From positions 38,924,633 through 38,988,632 of the forward strand of contig OX235271.1 of the NCBI GenBank assembly GCA_944472155.2: 64,000 nucleotides of DNA, given 5' to 3'. The notes below the pieces were generated by a model. It was not told the DNA's origin. It saw only the letters and a list, made by a program, of their open reading frames with translations, and did not search any database. Both the position numbers and the translations under genes were made by a program. Positions 12,079 to 21,918 of the stretch are shown here, in pieces (positions within the stretch are counted from its first letter, which is position 1; the number at the start of each line of letters is the position of its first letter). The DNA is from Trichobilharzia szidati (taxonomy: Eukaryota > Platyhelminthes > Trematoda > Strigeidida > Schistosomatidae).

Positions 12079-13235
12079 TATTATTATTATTGTTCCTTTG
12101 GGTTCCTAGTGGAACATAGGGCTTCAACTACACGTCTCCACTTCCTTCTGTCTTCTGCTGTACTTTCCACCTACATCCATGTTAGTCCATACTGTTTCAA
12201 CTCCTCTTCACACGATCTCCTACATGTCACCCTTGCACCGACGAACCACTCGCCGCTCCCTTTCGGGTTCCACTCGAGCACTGGCCTGACGCGCGATGTC
12301 ACCCCAGCGGCCTCCTCAGCTCAGCTAGCGTCCAATCCATCTCCACTTTCTCCTGCATATTTGTTGGGCGATTGGTTCTTGTTCTGTTTGTTCCCATAGT
12401 TTCTTGTTGGTTCTTGCTCTTTCCGGCCATCTGATCTTCAGTATAGAGCCAGCGAAGACAGTTGTTGATAAAGGTCTGCAACAGGCTGTTGGAGATATTC
12501 TTTGTGACACGCCGCCAAGTTTCTGATCCGTATAGAAGAACTGACCAACTTGACGTTTGTATTGAAAATCCGAATCATTTTGTTGTTGATGCAGGCTGAG
12601 TGACGAAGATTTCCAGATTGGTTTCAGGTTGATGAATGTGTTTCTCGCCTTCCCGATTCTCCATTTGACATCCTCGTCCGTTCCTCCTGTAGTTGAGACA
12701 ATGCTCCCTAGATAAATGAATGAAGTAACCTCTTTCAAATCACTCCCGTTGATGGTGATTGGAGCTGGATGTTGCTGTTGTTGTTGTTGGTTGTTTATTT
12801 TCATAACCTCCGTCTTGTCTATGTTCACCTGCAGTCCTGTCTTTGCTGCCAGCCTCTTCGACCAGTTTGTCGGTTTTCGCTTGTAAGTCTTCGATTTTAT
12901 GTGACATCACACATGAATCATCCACGCGCGAAATCCAGGTCTTCTAGATTCTTCACTTTGGTCCAGGATATCCCTGTCTTCTCGTTTCCCACTCACTGTC
13001 TGACGCATCATCCAGTCCACCACAATTAGGAATATCATTGGTGATAATAAGCACCCTTGTCTGACTCCTGTGTTTACTACAAACGCTTCGCTGAGTTTTC
13101 GGTTGTGGATCACTTGACATGTGCCGTTGTCGTACAGCTGTTGAATAAGGTTGACGAATATTTGGGGTACGCCGTAGTACTCGAGTAGTTTCCAAATGAA
13201 TTCGCGATCAACGCTGTCAAAGGCCTTCGCAAAGT
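12079..13235 (-). mobile_element. RTE retrotransposon, 5'-truncated, inserted in a SINE
   Basis: Minus-strand copy beginning inside RT motif A (FAKAFDSVDREF at 13236-13200) and running through GVRQGCLLSPMIFLIVVDWM (about 13070-13020), LGSIVSTTGGTDEDVKWRIG (about 12715-12650) and a C-terminal domain. It ends in a (TTA)n-complement tail at 12079-12095. The catalytic DD box region is frameshifted and the protein is split over several frames (12953-13195, 12907-13113, 12325-12828). An 11-bp TSD flanks it, so integration was by target-primed reverse transcription after the SINE had inserted. Confidence 0.9.
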
Positions 13236-13383
13236 CAATGGCTGGTGGCAGTACTAAAAGTCAAAAATCGTCAGAAGTTAGTAGTCAACGGTCATTGGAT
13301 TCCTGTACCAGTGAATAAACCGTCAATGTGCTCACCTGTAACGTGATGTTCTCAGTTTAGATTCCTCATAGCATCATTTGTGC

Positions 13384-13430
13384 GTACTCCTGAAGAGTCC
13401 CAAACTGGAATGAAACAGCTGTCCAGTACT
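13384..13430 (+). ncRNA. Hammerhead ribozyme (type I), SINE-borne
   Basis: Stem I pairs GTACT (13384-13388) with AGTAC (13425-13429). The conserved boxes CTGAAGA (13390-13396) and GAAA (13412-13415) are both intact. Stem II is short (TCC/GGA). Cleavage is expected after GTC at 13423. The self-complementary ACAGCTGT provides a short stem III, as in other schistosome-type hammerheads. Confidence 0.8.
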
Positions 13431-13679
13431 CTCTGGTTTTTAATGTTTGTCTAACTGATATCAATCCATGATGAAACTTGAAAGTCTGTATTTACGTTAC
13501 TTCACAGATTTTCACAAATGCCATCTCTGTCAACGAATTTTCATTACCCAAAATCTTCTGAATACATACACGGAAGTCTTCAATAAAAAAATAAATCAAC
13601 ACGACTTTTCAAAGCCTAATTAAACAGTCTTCGGAAACATCTAAATAGCTATTAAAGTTTGCAGAAAATTATAATGATA

Positions 13680-13900
13680 ACGACAATAATAATGATCTAC
13701 TTTATTCCAAAAAACAGTACTTATGACACAGCATGGAATTTTCACCATTTGTCATAATATCGCATCTGATTTACTCAAAATATAAATAAAATTAACTACG
13801 AGAAGACTTCCACATTTACAGTAGGAACAATGTCAAAAATGTGCAAAGTATGACATGAGAATAGTAACCATAATAATAATAATAATGCCAATAATAACAG
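13680..13900 (-). mobile_element. 3' end relic of a second non-LTR family
   Basis: The minus strand ends in TTTGGAATAAAGTAGATCATTATT-like sequence split by substitutions. It matches the 3' ends at 39160-39590 and, in plus orientation, 60440-60517. No coding part remains. Several AAT-repeat tracts lie around it. Confidence 0.5.
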
Positions 13901-13969
13901 TATGTGTGTTTCACCCAATACTGTCAATATGATATGGAAATCTTAGTATGTTGTAGAGTATAAAATCTA

Positions 13970-14066
13970 ATGTTTTTTGAATTATTTGTGTTCTCTGAGT
14001 TGGTTGATTGGATCGCGAAGCTTTCGTTGCTCTTCTAGACAACATTCAGCTCAGGTTTTAGAATAT
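13970..14066 (-). mobile_element. PLE terminal fragment with hammerhead-like core
   Basis: Matches the ends of the inverted PLE at 26174-27396 (CTCTGAGTTGGTTG and the neighbouring CTTTCGT block). The minus strand reads GTTGTCT..AGCAACGAAAGC, equivalent to stem II plus the GAAA box seen in the other copies. Confidence 0.55.
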
Positions 14067-14079
14067 TAATAAATAGTTC

Positions 14080-14541
14080 TCTCTAGTTGGTTTGTAAGGA
14101 TTAGATTTGTTTTTATGAGATGATCACGGATTGATATCAGTTAAAGAACCATTGATAACCAGCCACGGGGAGTACTTGACAGCTGTTTCATCCTAGTTTG
14201 TGAATCATCGACATTACGCACCCACCACAGGGGGTTAGAACACACGAACTTCCGGTTACAAGGCAACCTGGCTCGTATACCATTCAGCCACTGGGACCCA
14301 ATTCAATGGCCAGTCCATGAATTCTCACTTCTACCAATTCGTGATTTAGCGCGACCCCGACCAATGTCGTCGGTGGCTGAATGGTATGCGAGCTTGCCTT
14401 GTACCCGGAACGTCATGGGTTTGAAACCCAATGGGTACGTACTTCCGATGATTCCCAAAATAAGGTGGAACAGCTGTCCAGTACTCCCTGATGGCTTTTA
14501 ATGGTTCTGTAACTAATATCAATCCGTGATCAACTCGTAAA
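14080..14541. mobile_element. Hammerhead SINE inverted pair
   Basis: A minus-strand unit (14080-about 14365) joins head to head with a plus-strand 3' part (about 14366-14541). Ribozyme regions are at 14171-14219 (minus) and 14438-14485 (plus); the plus copy reads CCGATGA and GGAA, so it is degenerate. AATAAATAGTTC (14068-14079) and AATAAATAATTC (14542-14553) form a possible 12-bp TSD with one mismatch around the whole structure. Confidence 0.8.
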
Positions 14542-14553
14542 AATAAATAATTC

Positions 14554-15040
14554 AGTATAACCCACCTGATCTACAAATCTTCTCTATCATTTCAGAATCT
14601 AATGTTCTCTTGACATAGTTTAAAAGCAGAAGACAAGACACGAAGGCCAAGGTACATACTCAAGTGATCAGACAGCTATTTCTTTCTACACAGTTTATAT
14701 TCTCTAACCAATCACTGAGCTTGTGATTTCGGTTTACATTAAATGACATGAAATAGAATGTTCAAATGCATATGTAGTATTCAGACGTTAACGCCCACTT
14801 ATACAATGATTCTTACTGTGAGAATAATATTCTGTTGGAACCCATTGTCTGTATCCCACCATCACAATAGTATGGTGAGGAGTAAAACAAAAAACATTTA
14901 ATACAGAGCCTAGAGGATGTTCACACTTATGAGAAAATAAACAAAGAAAAGTGAAAGGACTATAAATATAAGAAAAAGAACAGTAAAACTTGATAGTATA
15001 AGGAAGGAGAAAATTTTTCATTTCACTATTAGAAAGAAGG
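14554..15040. repeat. Unclassified dispersed repeat (X) and flank
   Basis: About 14616-14890 resembles 36300-36475 plus 37165-37245, sharing ACATTAAATGACATGAAATA and ATATTCTGTTGGAAC. At the second locus an RTE copy interrupts the repeat. No coding content or terminal structure seen, so its class is unknown. Confidence 0.5.
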
Positions 15041-15382
<342 letters not shown>

Positions 15383-16289
15383 GGTTCTTGCCTGATACAA
15401 TAGAAAAGTGATATTTACAAGCCAATCCCGCATTATCTATCGAGGTAAATGTGTGAGAACAATAAATAAGGGTGTAATAGTCTTCCGGTCGTGAAATACT
15501 GACCTTTTTAGGTCATAATTTATCTCATTACTCACACGGTGTATTTCATAAGAATTCAAGCAGAGGATAGATTGAGTTGAACACAGGTGAATTAGGCAAA
15601 ACCCTTTAATATTAGTCATCATGAACCTCCAATAAAACGCCATATGGGAGAACATTCCATGGACAGATGCAATGGACAATGGTATTCATTATAATAAGGG
15701 TTTTTTGTATTTCCCAATGAATGGAAAACAAAACGACATTGTTTCTACTGACGTTTCGCTATTCAATGGTGCTAATAGCTTTATCAAAGTATTATTAAAC
15801 CAGAATTTGCAAACTCCACTCAGCCTATATATAGCAACTTAATCATCGTTCCTCAGTATGGGATAATTTTCGTTGTCAAATTGGCCAATTGCAAAAGATA
15901 ACAAAACCAGGTGTAGAATTCTGGGTTTGATAAGTGTATAAAATTATAAAAGAATCATGTGTTTACATAATGAAATTGCTTATCACATTCGTGTCGATTT
16001 TGTCACTTCATGGGGGAGGGGATATTGTAACTACGTCAAATTCTGTTTTAATCCATCATTCTTATTCAAACAATTTGGATTCTATTTGATCATATGAAGT
16101 GCTTCTGACGATATTAGACGTTCTTTAGGATTTCTGAAATTTTTCTGGGTGATGATTTCAATATTTAATTCAACTTTAGATTTTCCCGTCGATTGATCGG
16201 ACCAAAGAACTCGGTTTCAGAATGACATATCGGCTTCTTGTGCAGATGCTTCGACGATGTCTGGGCATGTAATTAGAAGTTAATTGCTG
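15383..16289. other. Unassigned stretch with one hammerhead-like site
   Basis: No coding frame recognised. A PLE-style hammerhead-like structure at 15746-15791 (minus) is listed separately; the rest is unexplained. Confidence 0.4.
15746..15791 (-). ncRNA. Hammerhead-like ribozyme, PLE style
   Basis: On the minus strand: stem I TACT/AGTA, core TTGATAA (CTGANGA expected, so C3 and G8 are changed), and a perfect six-pair stem II (GCTATT/AATAGC). Then come GAAA and a minimal CGTC stem III and cleavage site. The short palindromic stem III is typical of hammerheads described in Penelope-like elements. The two core changes make activity unlikely. Confidence 0.6.
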
Positions 16290-16440
16290 GATGGTGACTA
16301 CCAGTGGAATCCAGGACAACACGCATTTCATGCTATCGGAAACTCGTGGTCAGCTGGATTTACCTGGATTCCGCAGTGAGTGATTGTCTGGTGGGAGAAC
16401 ATCCAACGGACAGAAATTGTAATTTCTAGACAGTACCCTT
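16290..16440 (-). mobile_element. Sm-alpha-type hammerhead SINE, decayed
   Basis: Minus strand contains AATCCAG..CTGA..CGAG, then GAAATGCG and GTCCTGGATTCCACTGG. Stem I (AATCCAG/CTGGATT) is perfect but the first core box has an insertion. This second hammerhead SINE family also occurs at 29761, 35921, 41335 and 42430. Confidence 0.7.
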
Positions 16441-17190
16441 CAAATATATTGAACACATTCCATGATGATAATAAGAGTAATCGTTCATCCATTAAGCTAA
16501 ATAAAACTAGAAGCTCTATGTTTACATTATCGATTTTCACTTGATTACACACTGAATAGGTTCATACACGTCAAACTTTAATCTGCTCTATGTAAACTAC
16601 TGATAAGTTGTGTTGTCTTACAGGTTAATGTGTTTACTTTTTTTTGGTGTTTTGAAAAAAAAACATTTCGTTGTTTATTTATTCAAGTATCAACATGTCT
16701 ACTGATAGATAACTTGCCAAATATCATGGCAAAATAAATTGACAGTCATGTAAGCTTACTTATTCTCTGTACCATTAGTCAAAAGAAAGTAGTATAAATT
16801 AAATAAGAGTTAATCAAATGAATTATCTAACTAATGTTTTGTACCACTTTTTTTGTCTCCCAAGTAGTAATTAACTTGATCCAGAAGTTAAATGATGATA
16901 GTCTCTTCGGCAGTTCATGTTTTCACCTGTTTCATAACTGGTCTCCATCTTCCTTTTAGGGTTTCGTTGATTATTACATGACTACTGATTCTAAACAATT
17001 AAGGGGTATTTTTCAGAAAATTTAGTATTTTTTGGATTGATTCCAAATGTGGCTATAGTCCTCATTATATATATATATATATATATGCAAGAAATTACAT
17101 TGAAAAATAAGAAAAGAGGGTTTTTTGAAATTTTCACAAAAATGTAAATGTATTCAAAGCTAAGTAAATTAGAATGATCCACATAAGATG
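16441..17190. other. Unassigned AT-rich stretch
   Basis: Holds a (TA)n run at about 17067-17086. Nothing else recognised. Confidence 0.35.
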
Positions 17191-17195
17191 GAGAT

Positions 17196-17495
17196 TGCAG
17201 GCAATTTGGCAGGAAGCCTTGTTCAACCTAGTTTTCGTACTAGTTGGCACTCATCAGCCAGTAAGGTGTATCTGCAAACTTGAATGAACTCATTTCCCTT
17301 CTCAGAGTCGAATGTGCGTCACCCAGTGCTGCAGTCAAAGACGTTAACATCTAGTAGAAATAATTCTGAGTGCAGTGTGATGGTGAGCCACCTAGAATGA
17401 TGGCCACATTGCTAAATTGACTAAGAGAATTTAGTCTGCACTAAAGAAAGGGCTAGATACGTTGCGCTGGTTCCTAATTAGTGTTCAGACAATAT
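17196..17495 (+). mobile_element. tRNA-Cys SINE with inverted 5' part
   Basis: 17196-17345 is the tRNA-bearing Q segment in minus orientation (GCAGGAAGCC, then GTCACCCAGTGCTGCAGTC). 17352-17495 is the 3' Z segment in plus orientation (TAGAATGATGGCCACATT). The layout is inverted Q followed by Z, as expected from twin priming. Confidence 0.65.
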
Positions 17496-17544
17496 ATACA
17501 TATATATATCGTTGTTTTTATATCATTGTTATTCAGAACAGCAT

Positions 17545-18096
17545 GTAGGTGAACAATATTGCTCCCAGGTTTTCCAATGGTTCTTTAACCTATATTAGCT
17601 CATGATGAAACCCACTAGCCAATCAATCAAATCCCTACAAACCAATACTTGAAAATCAATGAGATGCTCACTAGCGACTAACTCTACTAAGGTACATAGT
17701 TACCTGAGTTCTAGTGGGATTTCTTGACCGTTAGGATACAACAGGTCAGGCGTGAGGAAAGATACTCACTGTCGATAACATTGGCTAGCGTCAGTCGCGC
17801 TTTATCGTGAACTGGCAGAAGTTGGAATTCATGGGCTGGCTATTGATTGGATCTGGTAGGGTCCCAGTGAGTGGCTTAATGGTCTACGACCTGGCTCGCC
17901 TTGTAACCAGTAGGTCCTGGGTTCGAACCTTGATAGTGGGTGCGTACTGAAGAAGAGTGCTACATCAGGACGAAACAGGTGTCCAGTACTCCTTGAAGAT
18001 TTTCCACTGGTTCTCTAAGTGATATCAGCTCATAATGAAATTCTGTAACCAGTCAATCATATCCCTACAAACCAATACTTGAATATTGGTTTCAAT
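17545..18096 (+). mobile_element. Hammerhead SINE, tail plus full unit
   Basis: 17550-17666 is the 3' tail of one unit, joined directly to a full unit (17667-18096). The unit has an A-box-like TGGCTTAATGG near 17871, a B box GGTTCGAACC near 17920, and a hammerhead at 17944-17990 (CTGAAGA overlapping stem I, GAAA intact). The copy begins close to where ribozyme cleavage would define a 5' end. Confidence 0.8.
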
Positions 18097-18467
18097 TAGA
18101 TTTCACCAGGCTTAACTCTTATATACATAACTTTACAAATACATATTAAATATGAACCAATCACGGTGATTTTTCAATAGGATTATAAGATTGTGCGTAT
18201 AAATTAAACAATTAGACATAATAGTAATTCTTTTTGCTTATTATTTCTATGTCTAGCATAACTCTATTGATAATAAACAAAAAAGTGGCGCCATTTGTGA
18301 TGATAACACAATGACGAATAATGAAAAACAATACAATTGAACAAATAATCCTTCTAATAGACATGGTTGACGAAGGCTAAGAAAAACAAATGATACGATT
18401 AAGTAGTGCTACATTGTGAGGAAAGTAAATATAAACTACGTCATAATGAACATGTGATAAGATTAGG
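18097..18467 (-). mobile_element. 3' UTR of an old PLE (continues at 21919)
   Basis: Collinear with 60828-61205, the 3' region of the PLE at 60828-62790. The same old element resumes at 21919 after two younger PLE insertions. Confidence 0.7.
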
Positions 18468-18476
18468 GAATGAAAG

Positions 18477-20060
18477 CAAAAACACAGTTTTTTTGTTCAG
18501 CGAAGAAATTTCTTTTCAACGACTTCGTTTTGAAGCTGTACAGTCGTATTTATATTACAGAAAAGGTTATTAAGTGGCACTAAATAATTGCTCAGTCAAT
18601 ATGCATACATGTGATAAAAATAACGATATTTAAAATGTTATAAGGAGTAGAGTTGAAAAGGATAAATTACAAAATTATTAAAGATTGTTTTATAAGTGAA
18701 TCGAAATCAAAAATGTTTTAAAAATGTCAAGTGTTATCTAAAAATTTAAAAAAATTAGGAGTACGATTACGATAAGAATGAAGATGTCAAGTGAAGTGGA
18801 AAGAATTCAAGTGGTAAAATAAAAACTAGAAAGAACATTACTATGACCAAGGTAAAGAAAGGGTTTTACAAAACGTTTTTGAACACATAATTTAGGCTTC
18901 TGTTCATGTATAGCTAAAGCTTCGGCTATGCATAAGTGGAGAAAACGTAAACTTTTGGAACGATTCGATTTTGCCATGTAGATAACCCTGAAGGATGAAT
19001 CACGTGAGGCTAAATGACCTGACTCTAACAGGTGATCACAAATAGACGACTTCGCAGTTCTGCGTTCGCCTTTTATTAACCAGACTGGATAGTGTTCAGC
19101 TACACGTTTTCGGAGATTACGCTTACAACGTCCAATATAATCAGCTCCACAAGAGCAGGTAAAAGAGTAAATGCACATAGATGTGGACAAAAGTGGTAAT
19201 CTATCCTTGTCGCATTGTCTAATCATATTTCTGCTGGTAAAAACTAGTTGCAAGTCAGCTGCAGGAAAAGTACGTTTAATACATTTAGATAAACGATTTT
19301 TAGTCAATTCAGAAATGGTGTCACCTTTGAATGCAAGACTCATAAACAGTCTTTTCTTTGACACTGTGATTTGTCTAGGGGCGGGTTCTTTCTTGATGTT
19401 ACGTTCAATAAACCTTGTAGGATAACCATTGTTAAGGAGATTTGATCGAAGGTTATCTAGTTCATTACCGATTGTCTCTGCAGAGCAGATTTTAAGAATT
19501 CTGGAGCATAAGGAATGAATAAGATTTCTCTTTCTCCCTAACAGTACCCAACTGTTGAAGTTAGTGTACTGCCCAGTAAATGTTGGCTTTCGGTAAATCG
19601 ACCTTAACAGCGTTCCATTCTCTCTTCTATCTAGCTTAACATCAAGGAAGTGAAGTGAGGAATTCAACCCTTCTTCAACCCTGAAAAGCAAAGATGGATG
19701 AGAACCACCAAATATTTCAAGAAGTTCGGCAGTTGAAGAGTTTTCCTCACAGACAATGAAGGTGTCATCTATATATCTTTTATACATAAACAAACTATCG
19801 ATGGTTTCCTTTAGTGGGTCATTCTCTAAGCTTGCCATGAAGATGTCCGCTAAGAGCGGCCCTAAAGGAGACCCCATTGCGACTCCATCCCATTGATTTT
19901 AATTATCGTTATTCTTATCACATGTATGCATATTGACTGAGCAATTATTTAGTGCCACTTAATAACCTTTTCTGTAATATAAATACGACTGTACAGCTTG
20001 AAAATGAAGTTGTTGAAAAGAAATTTCTTCGCTGAACAAAAAAACTGTGTTTTTACTTAT
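18477..20060 (-). mobile_element. Penelope-like element with inverted terminal arms
   Basis: A 5'-truncated PLE body is bounded by inverted arms at 18478-18629 and 19904-20054 that match almost throughout. A 9-bp duplication, GAATGAAAG, flanks it at 18468-18476 and 20061-20069. The arms contain the recurrent GTACAGC..GAAAAG..TTCGCTGAAC motif. The element inserted into the 3' UTR of an older PLE. Confidence 0.9.
18807..19877 (-). CDS. PLE RT C-terminal part plus GIY-YIG endonuclease
   Basis: A 356-codon frame without a stop. It begins at RT motif B (MGSPLGPLLADIF; the two preceding codons GTC GCA also fit the family) and shows the catalytic YIDD box (RYIDDTFIV, residues about 33-41). HFLDVKL and FTGQYTN follow, then the GIY-YIG module MCIYSFTCSCGADYIGR at about residues 232-248 with RKRVAEH after it. 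Full PLE proteins also carry fingers/palm motifs upstream of GSPLG. These are absent because the body is truncated at 19895 where the inverted arm begins, so the fragment could not act as a complete RT. The endonuclease module looks intact. The expected role in a full element is target nicking and reverse transcription in the nucleus. Confidence 0.85.
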   Translation of the reverse strand: MGSPLGPLLADIFMASLENDPLKETIDSLFMYKRYIDDTFIVCEENSSTAELLEIFGGSHPSLLFRVEEGLNSSLHFLDVKLDRRENGTLLRSIYRKPTFTGQYTNFNSWVLLGRKRNLIHSLCSRILKICSAETIGNELDNLRSNLLNNGYPTRFIERNIKKEPAPRQITVSKKRLFMSLAFKGDTISELTKNRLSKCIKRTFPAADLQLVFTSRNMIRQCDKDRLPLLSTSMCIYSFTCSCGADYIGRCKRNLRKRVAEHYPVWLIKGERRTAKSSICDHLLESGHLASRDSSFRVIYMAKSNRSKSLRFLHLCIAEALAIHEQKPKLCVQKRFVKPFLYLGHSNVLSSFYFTT

Positions 20061-20226
20061 GAATGAAAGGAAAGGCATAAAAATTATATTCAATGAAGAG
20101 ACTCTTTTCAACGAATTTATTATCAAGCTGTACAATGGTATACATAAATATTGTTTTTAAGAAATTATATCCGGTGAGGGAATAGATCAAAGCAATGAAT
20201 ACATGAAATAATAATAGTAGTATGAA

Positions 20227-20975
20227 ATGGATCATAATCACAGGAACCTAATTCATTCGCTCTGCTTAAGGATAAGAAACATTTGTATTTCTGATTGCGA
20301 TGACTCAGAACTTGACTTCCTAAAAGCCAGGCTCGCAGAGAATGGTTACCCAAATCGATTTATTCACAGTAACACGAAAAATAAGCAGTTTAAACTGGTC
20401 ACCGACTCAGTTTCAAAGAAAACCTTATTCATGAACTTGGAATTCAAAGGTGATCAAGCTTCAGATGTGCTCAAAAACTGTCTCTCTAAAGCAGTCACTA
20501 AGACGGTCTTTACAGCAAAATTACAAATGACATTCACCAGCCGTGCGTTTTTCTCCGTCTCTGTAAAAGATAAGCCCCCCGTCCGGTAGCCTCCATGTGT
20601 ATCTATCAGTTCACCTGCTCTTGTGGAGTAAGGTGTATTGGCCGTAGCCAGAAGACGCTTTCCACACGGATACGAGAACATATTCCAACTGCATGGATTT
20701 ACAAGGGAGAAAGAAAGTGTGTACGAAGCTCTATTCTAGAACACCTGATCGACTCCTGTCACTCTGTCAACTCTGACCATGATTTTAACATCATCTACCG
20801 GATCCATGCTAGCTTGCTGCGTTTTCTTCGTTATAGATTTTTAAAGACAGTGGAGGCCTTGGCCATTCATGAATTTAAGCCAGACCTTTGTGTACAAAAG
20901 AGGCAGTATGTACAATCCCTACTTCTGCCTTGGCCGTGGAGGGATACACATTTATTTATTAAGTTTATTTAGTTA
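20227..20975 (+). pseudogene. PLE C-terminal protein, one frameshift
   Basis: Two frames, 20227-20589 and 20595-20975, together give the linker (NLIHSLC, GYPNRFIH, FMNLEFKGD) and the GIY-YIG module MCIYQFTCSCGVRCIGRSQ. A C-terminal block follows with EALAIHEFKPDLCVQK. A change near the CCCCCC run at 20576-20581 breaks the frame just before the nuclease. The tyrosine of YIG is cysteine (RCIGR), so the nuclease is probably impaired. No RT motif remains. Confidence 0.8.
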
Positions 20976-21284
20976 TTCTATGGGCCTTTTCCTTATCACT
21001 ACGATTATTATTATTATTACTATTCTCTCTCTGAATTGTTTCAGCTTGTCCCACTTGTTATTGTAAATCCTAAATTACTATTTTTTACAATATTGAATTC
21101 TATCTTATCAAATTTCACATCATGTTATGTAACATTTTTTATTCGCCTACTAATCATATAATTTTGCCCTTTATTTCCAACATCTATACACCTTATGCAT
21201 TATTCTATATATGACATTAATTGTTTTGCTACTTGACATTTAACTATGATTACAATCACAAACATTTCAATTTTATATAGTTGC

Positions 21285-21721
21285 GTTTGTAAGGGTTAGT
21301 TATGTTTTTACGAGTTGACCACGGATTGATATCAGTTAGAGAAGCATTAAAATCAGCCACAGGGAGTACTGGACAGCTGTTTCATCCTAGTTTTGGGAAT
21401 CATCGAAAGTACGCACCCACCACAGGGGGTTAGAACCCACGACCTTCCGGTTACAAGGCAAGCTGGCTCGTATACCATTCAGCCACTGGGACCCGATTCA
21501 ATGACCAGTTCATGAATTCTAACTTCTACCAATTCGTGATTTTAGCGCGACCCCAACAATTGTCGCTGGTGGGACATCCATCCACACACGTGAAATCCAA
21601 TTGGACCTCACTGGTCACGACTTCTCACTAGAACTCCAGGAAACTCCATCCTGTAGCAAGTCACTAGCGAGCATCAGATTAATTATCTATAGTTTGGTTT
21701 GTGAGGGTTAGTTATGTTTTT
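21285..21721 (-). mobile_element. Hammerhead SINE, unit plus next-unit tail
   Basis: A nearly complete minus-strand unit. Its tail is at 21285-21355, the ribozyme at 21364-21413 (core TCGATGA, thus altered at C3 and U4), the B-box region near 21425-21437 and the A box near 21478-21490. A second tail piece (TTTGGTTTGTGAGGGTTAG) sits at the head end, 21690-21721, so the copy spans a unit junction. Confidence 0.85.
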
Positions 21722-21918
21722 AATTGCATTTCATACTACTACTATTATTATCTTATGCATTCACACGTATGATTCAATTCCCTCAGCGAATATCACTTCT
21801 TAAAATCCATATATATACGATTGTACAACTTGATAATAAATTCGTTGAAAAGAGTCTTTTCGCTGAATACTGTGTTTTCCTAATGCTACAATGGGAATTA
21901 TTAAATTATAAAAATTAT

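Larger units (their letters stand above)
11834..13495 (+). mobile_element. Hammerhead SINE split by an RTE insertion
   Basis: A partial unit with a decayed hammerhead (11834-11880) leads into a second unit starting near 11956. That unit is interrupted at 12078/13236 by an RTE copy and resumes at 13236. The duplicated target CAATGGCTGGT is seen at 12068-12078 and 13236-13246. The resumed part holds a good hammerhead at 13384-13430, then the usual tail. Confidence 0.85.
20088..21907 (+). mobile_element. Penelope-like element with inverted arms, hosting a SINE
   Basis: Left arm about 20090-20240, right arm about 21722-21890 in inverted orientation. An exact 11-bp duplication ATAAAAATTAT flanks it at 20077-20087 and 21908-21918. 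The body (20227-20975) is a PLE C-terminus on the plus strand. A hammerhead SINE sits between body and right arm. Confidence 0.9.

Noticed and set aside
20595..20975. Independent GIY-YIG nuclease gene
   Set aside because: It is the frameshifted second part of a PLE protein within TSD-flanked element 20088-21907.
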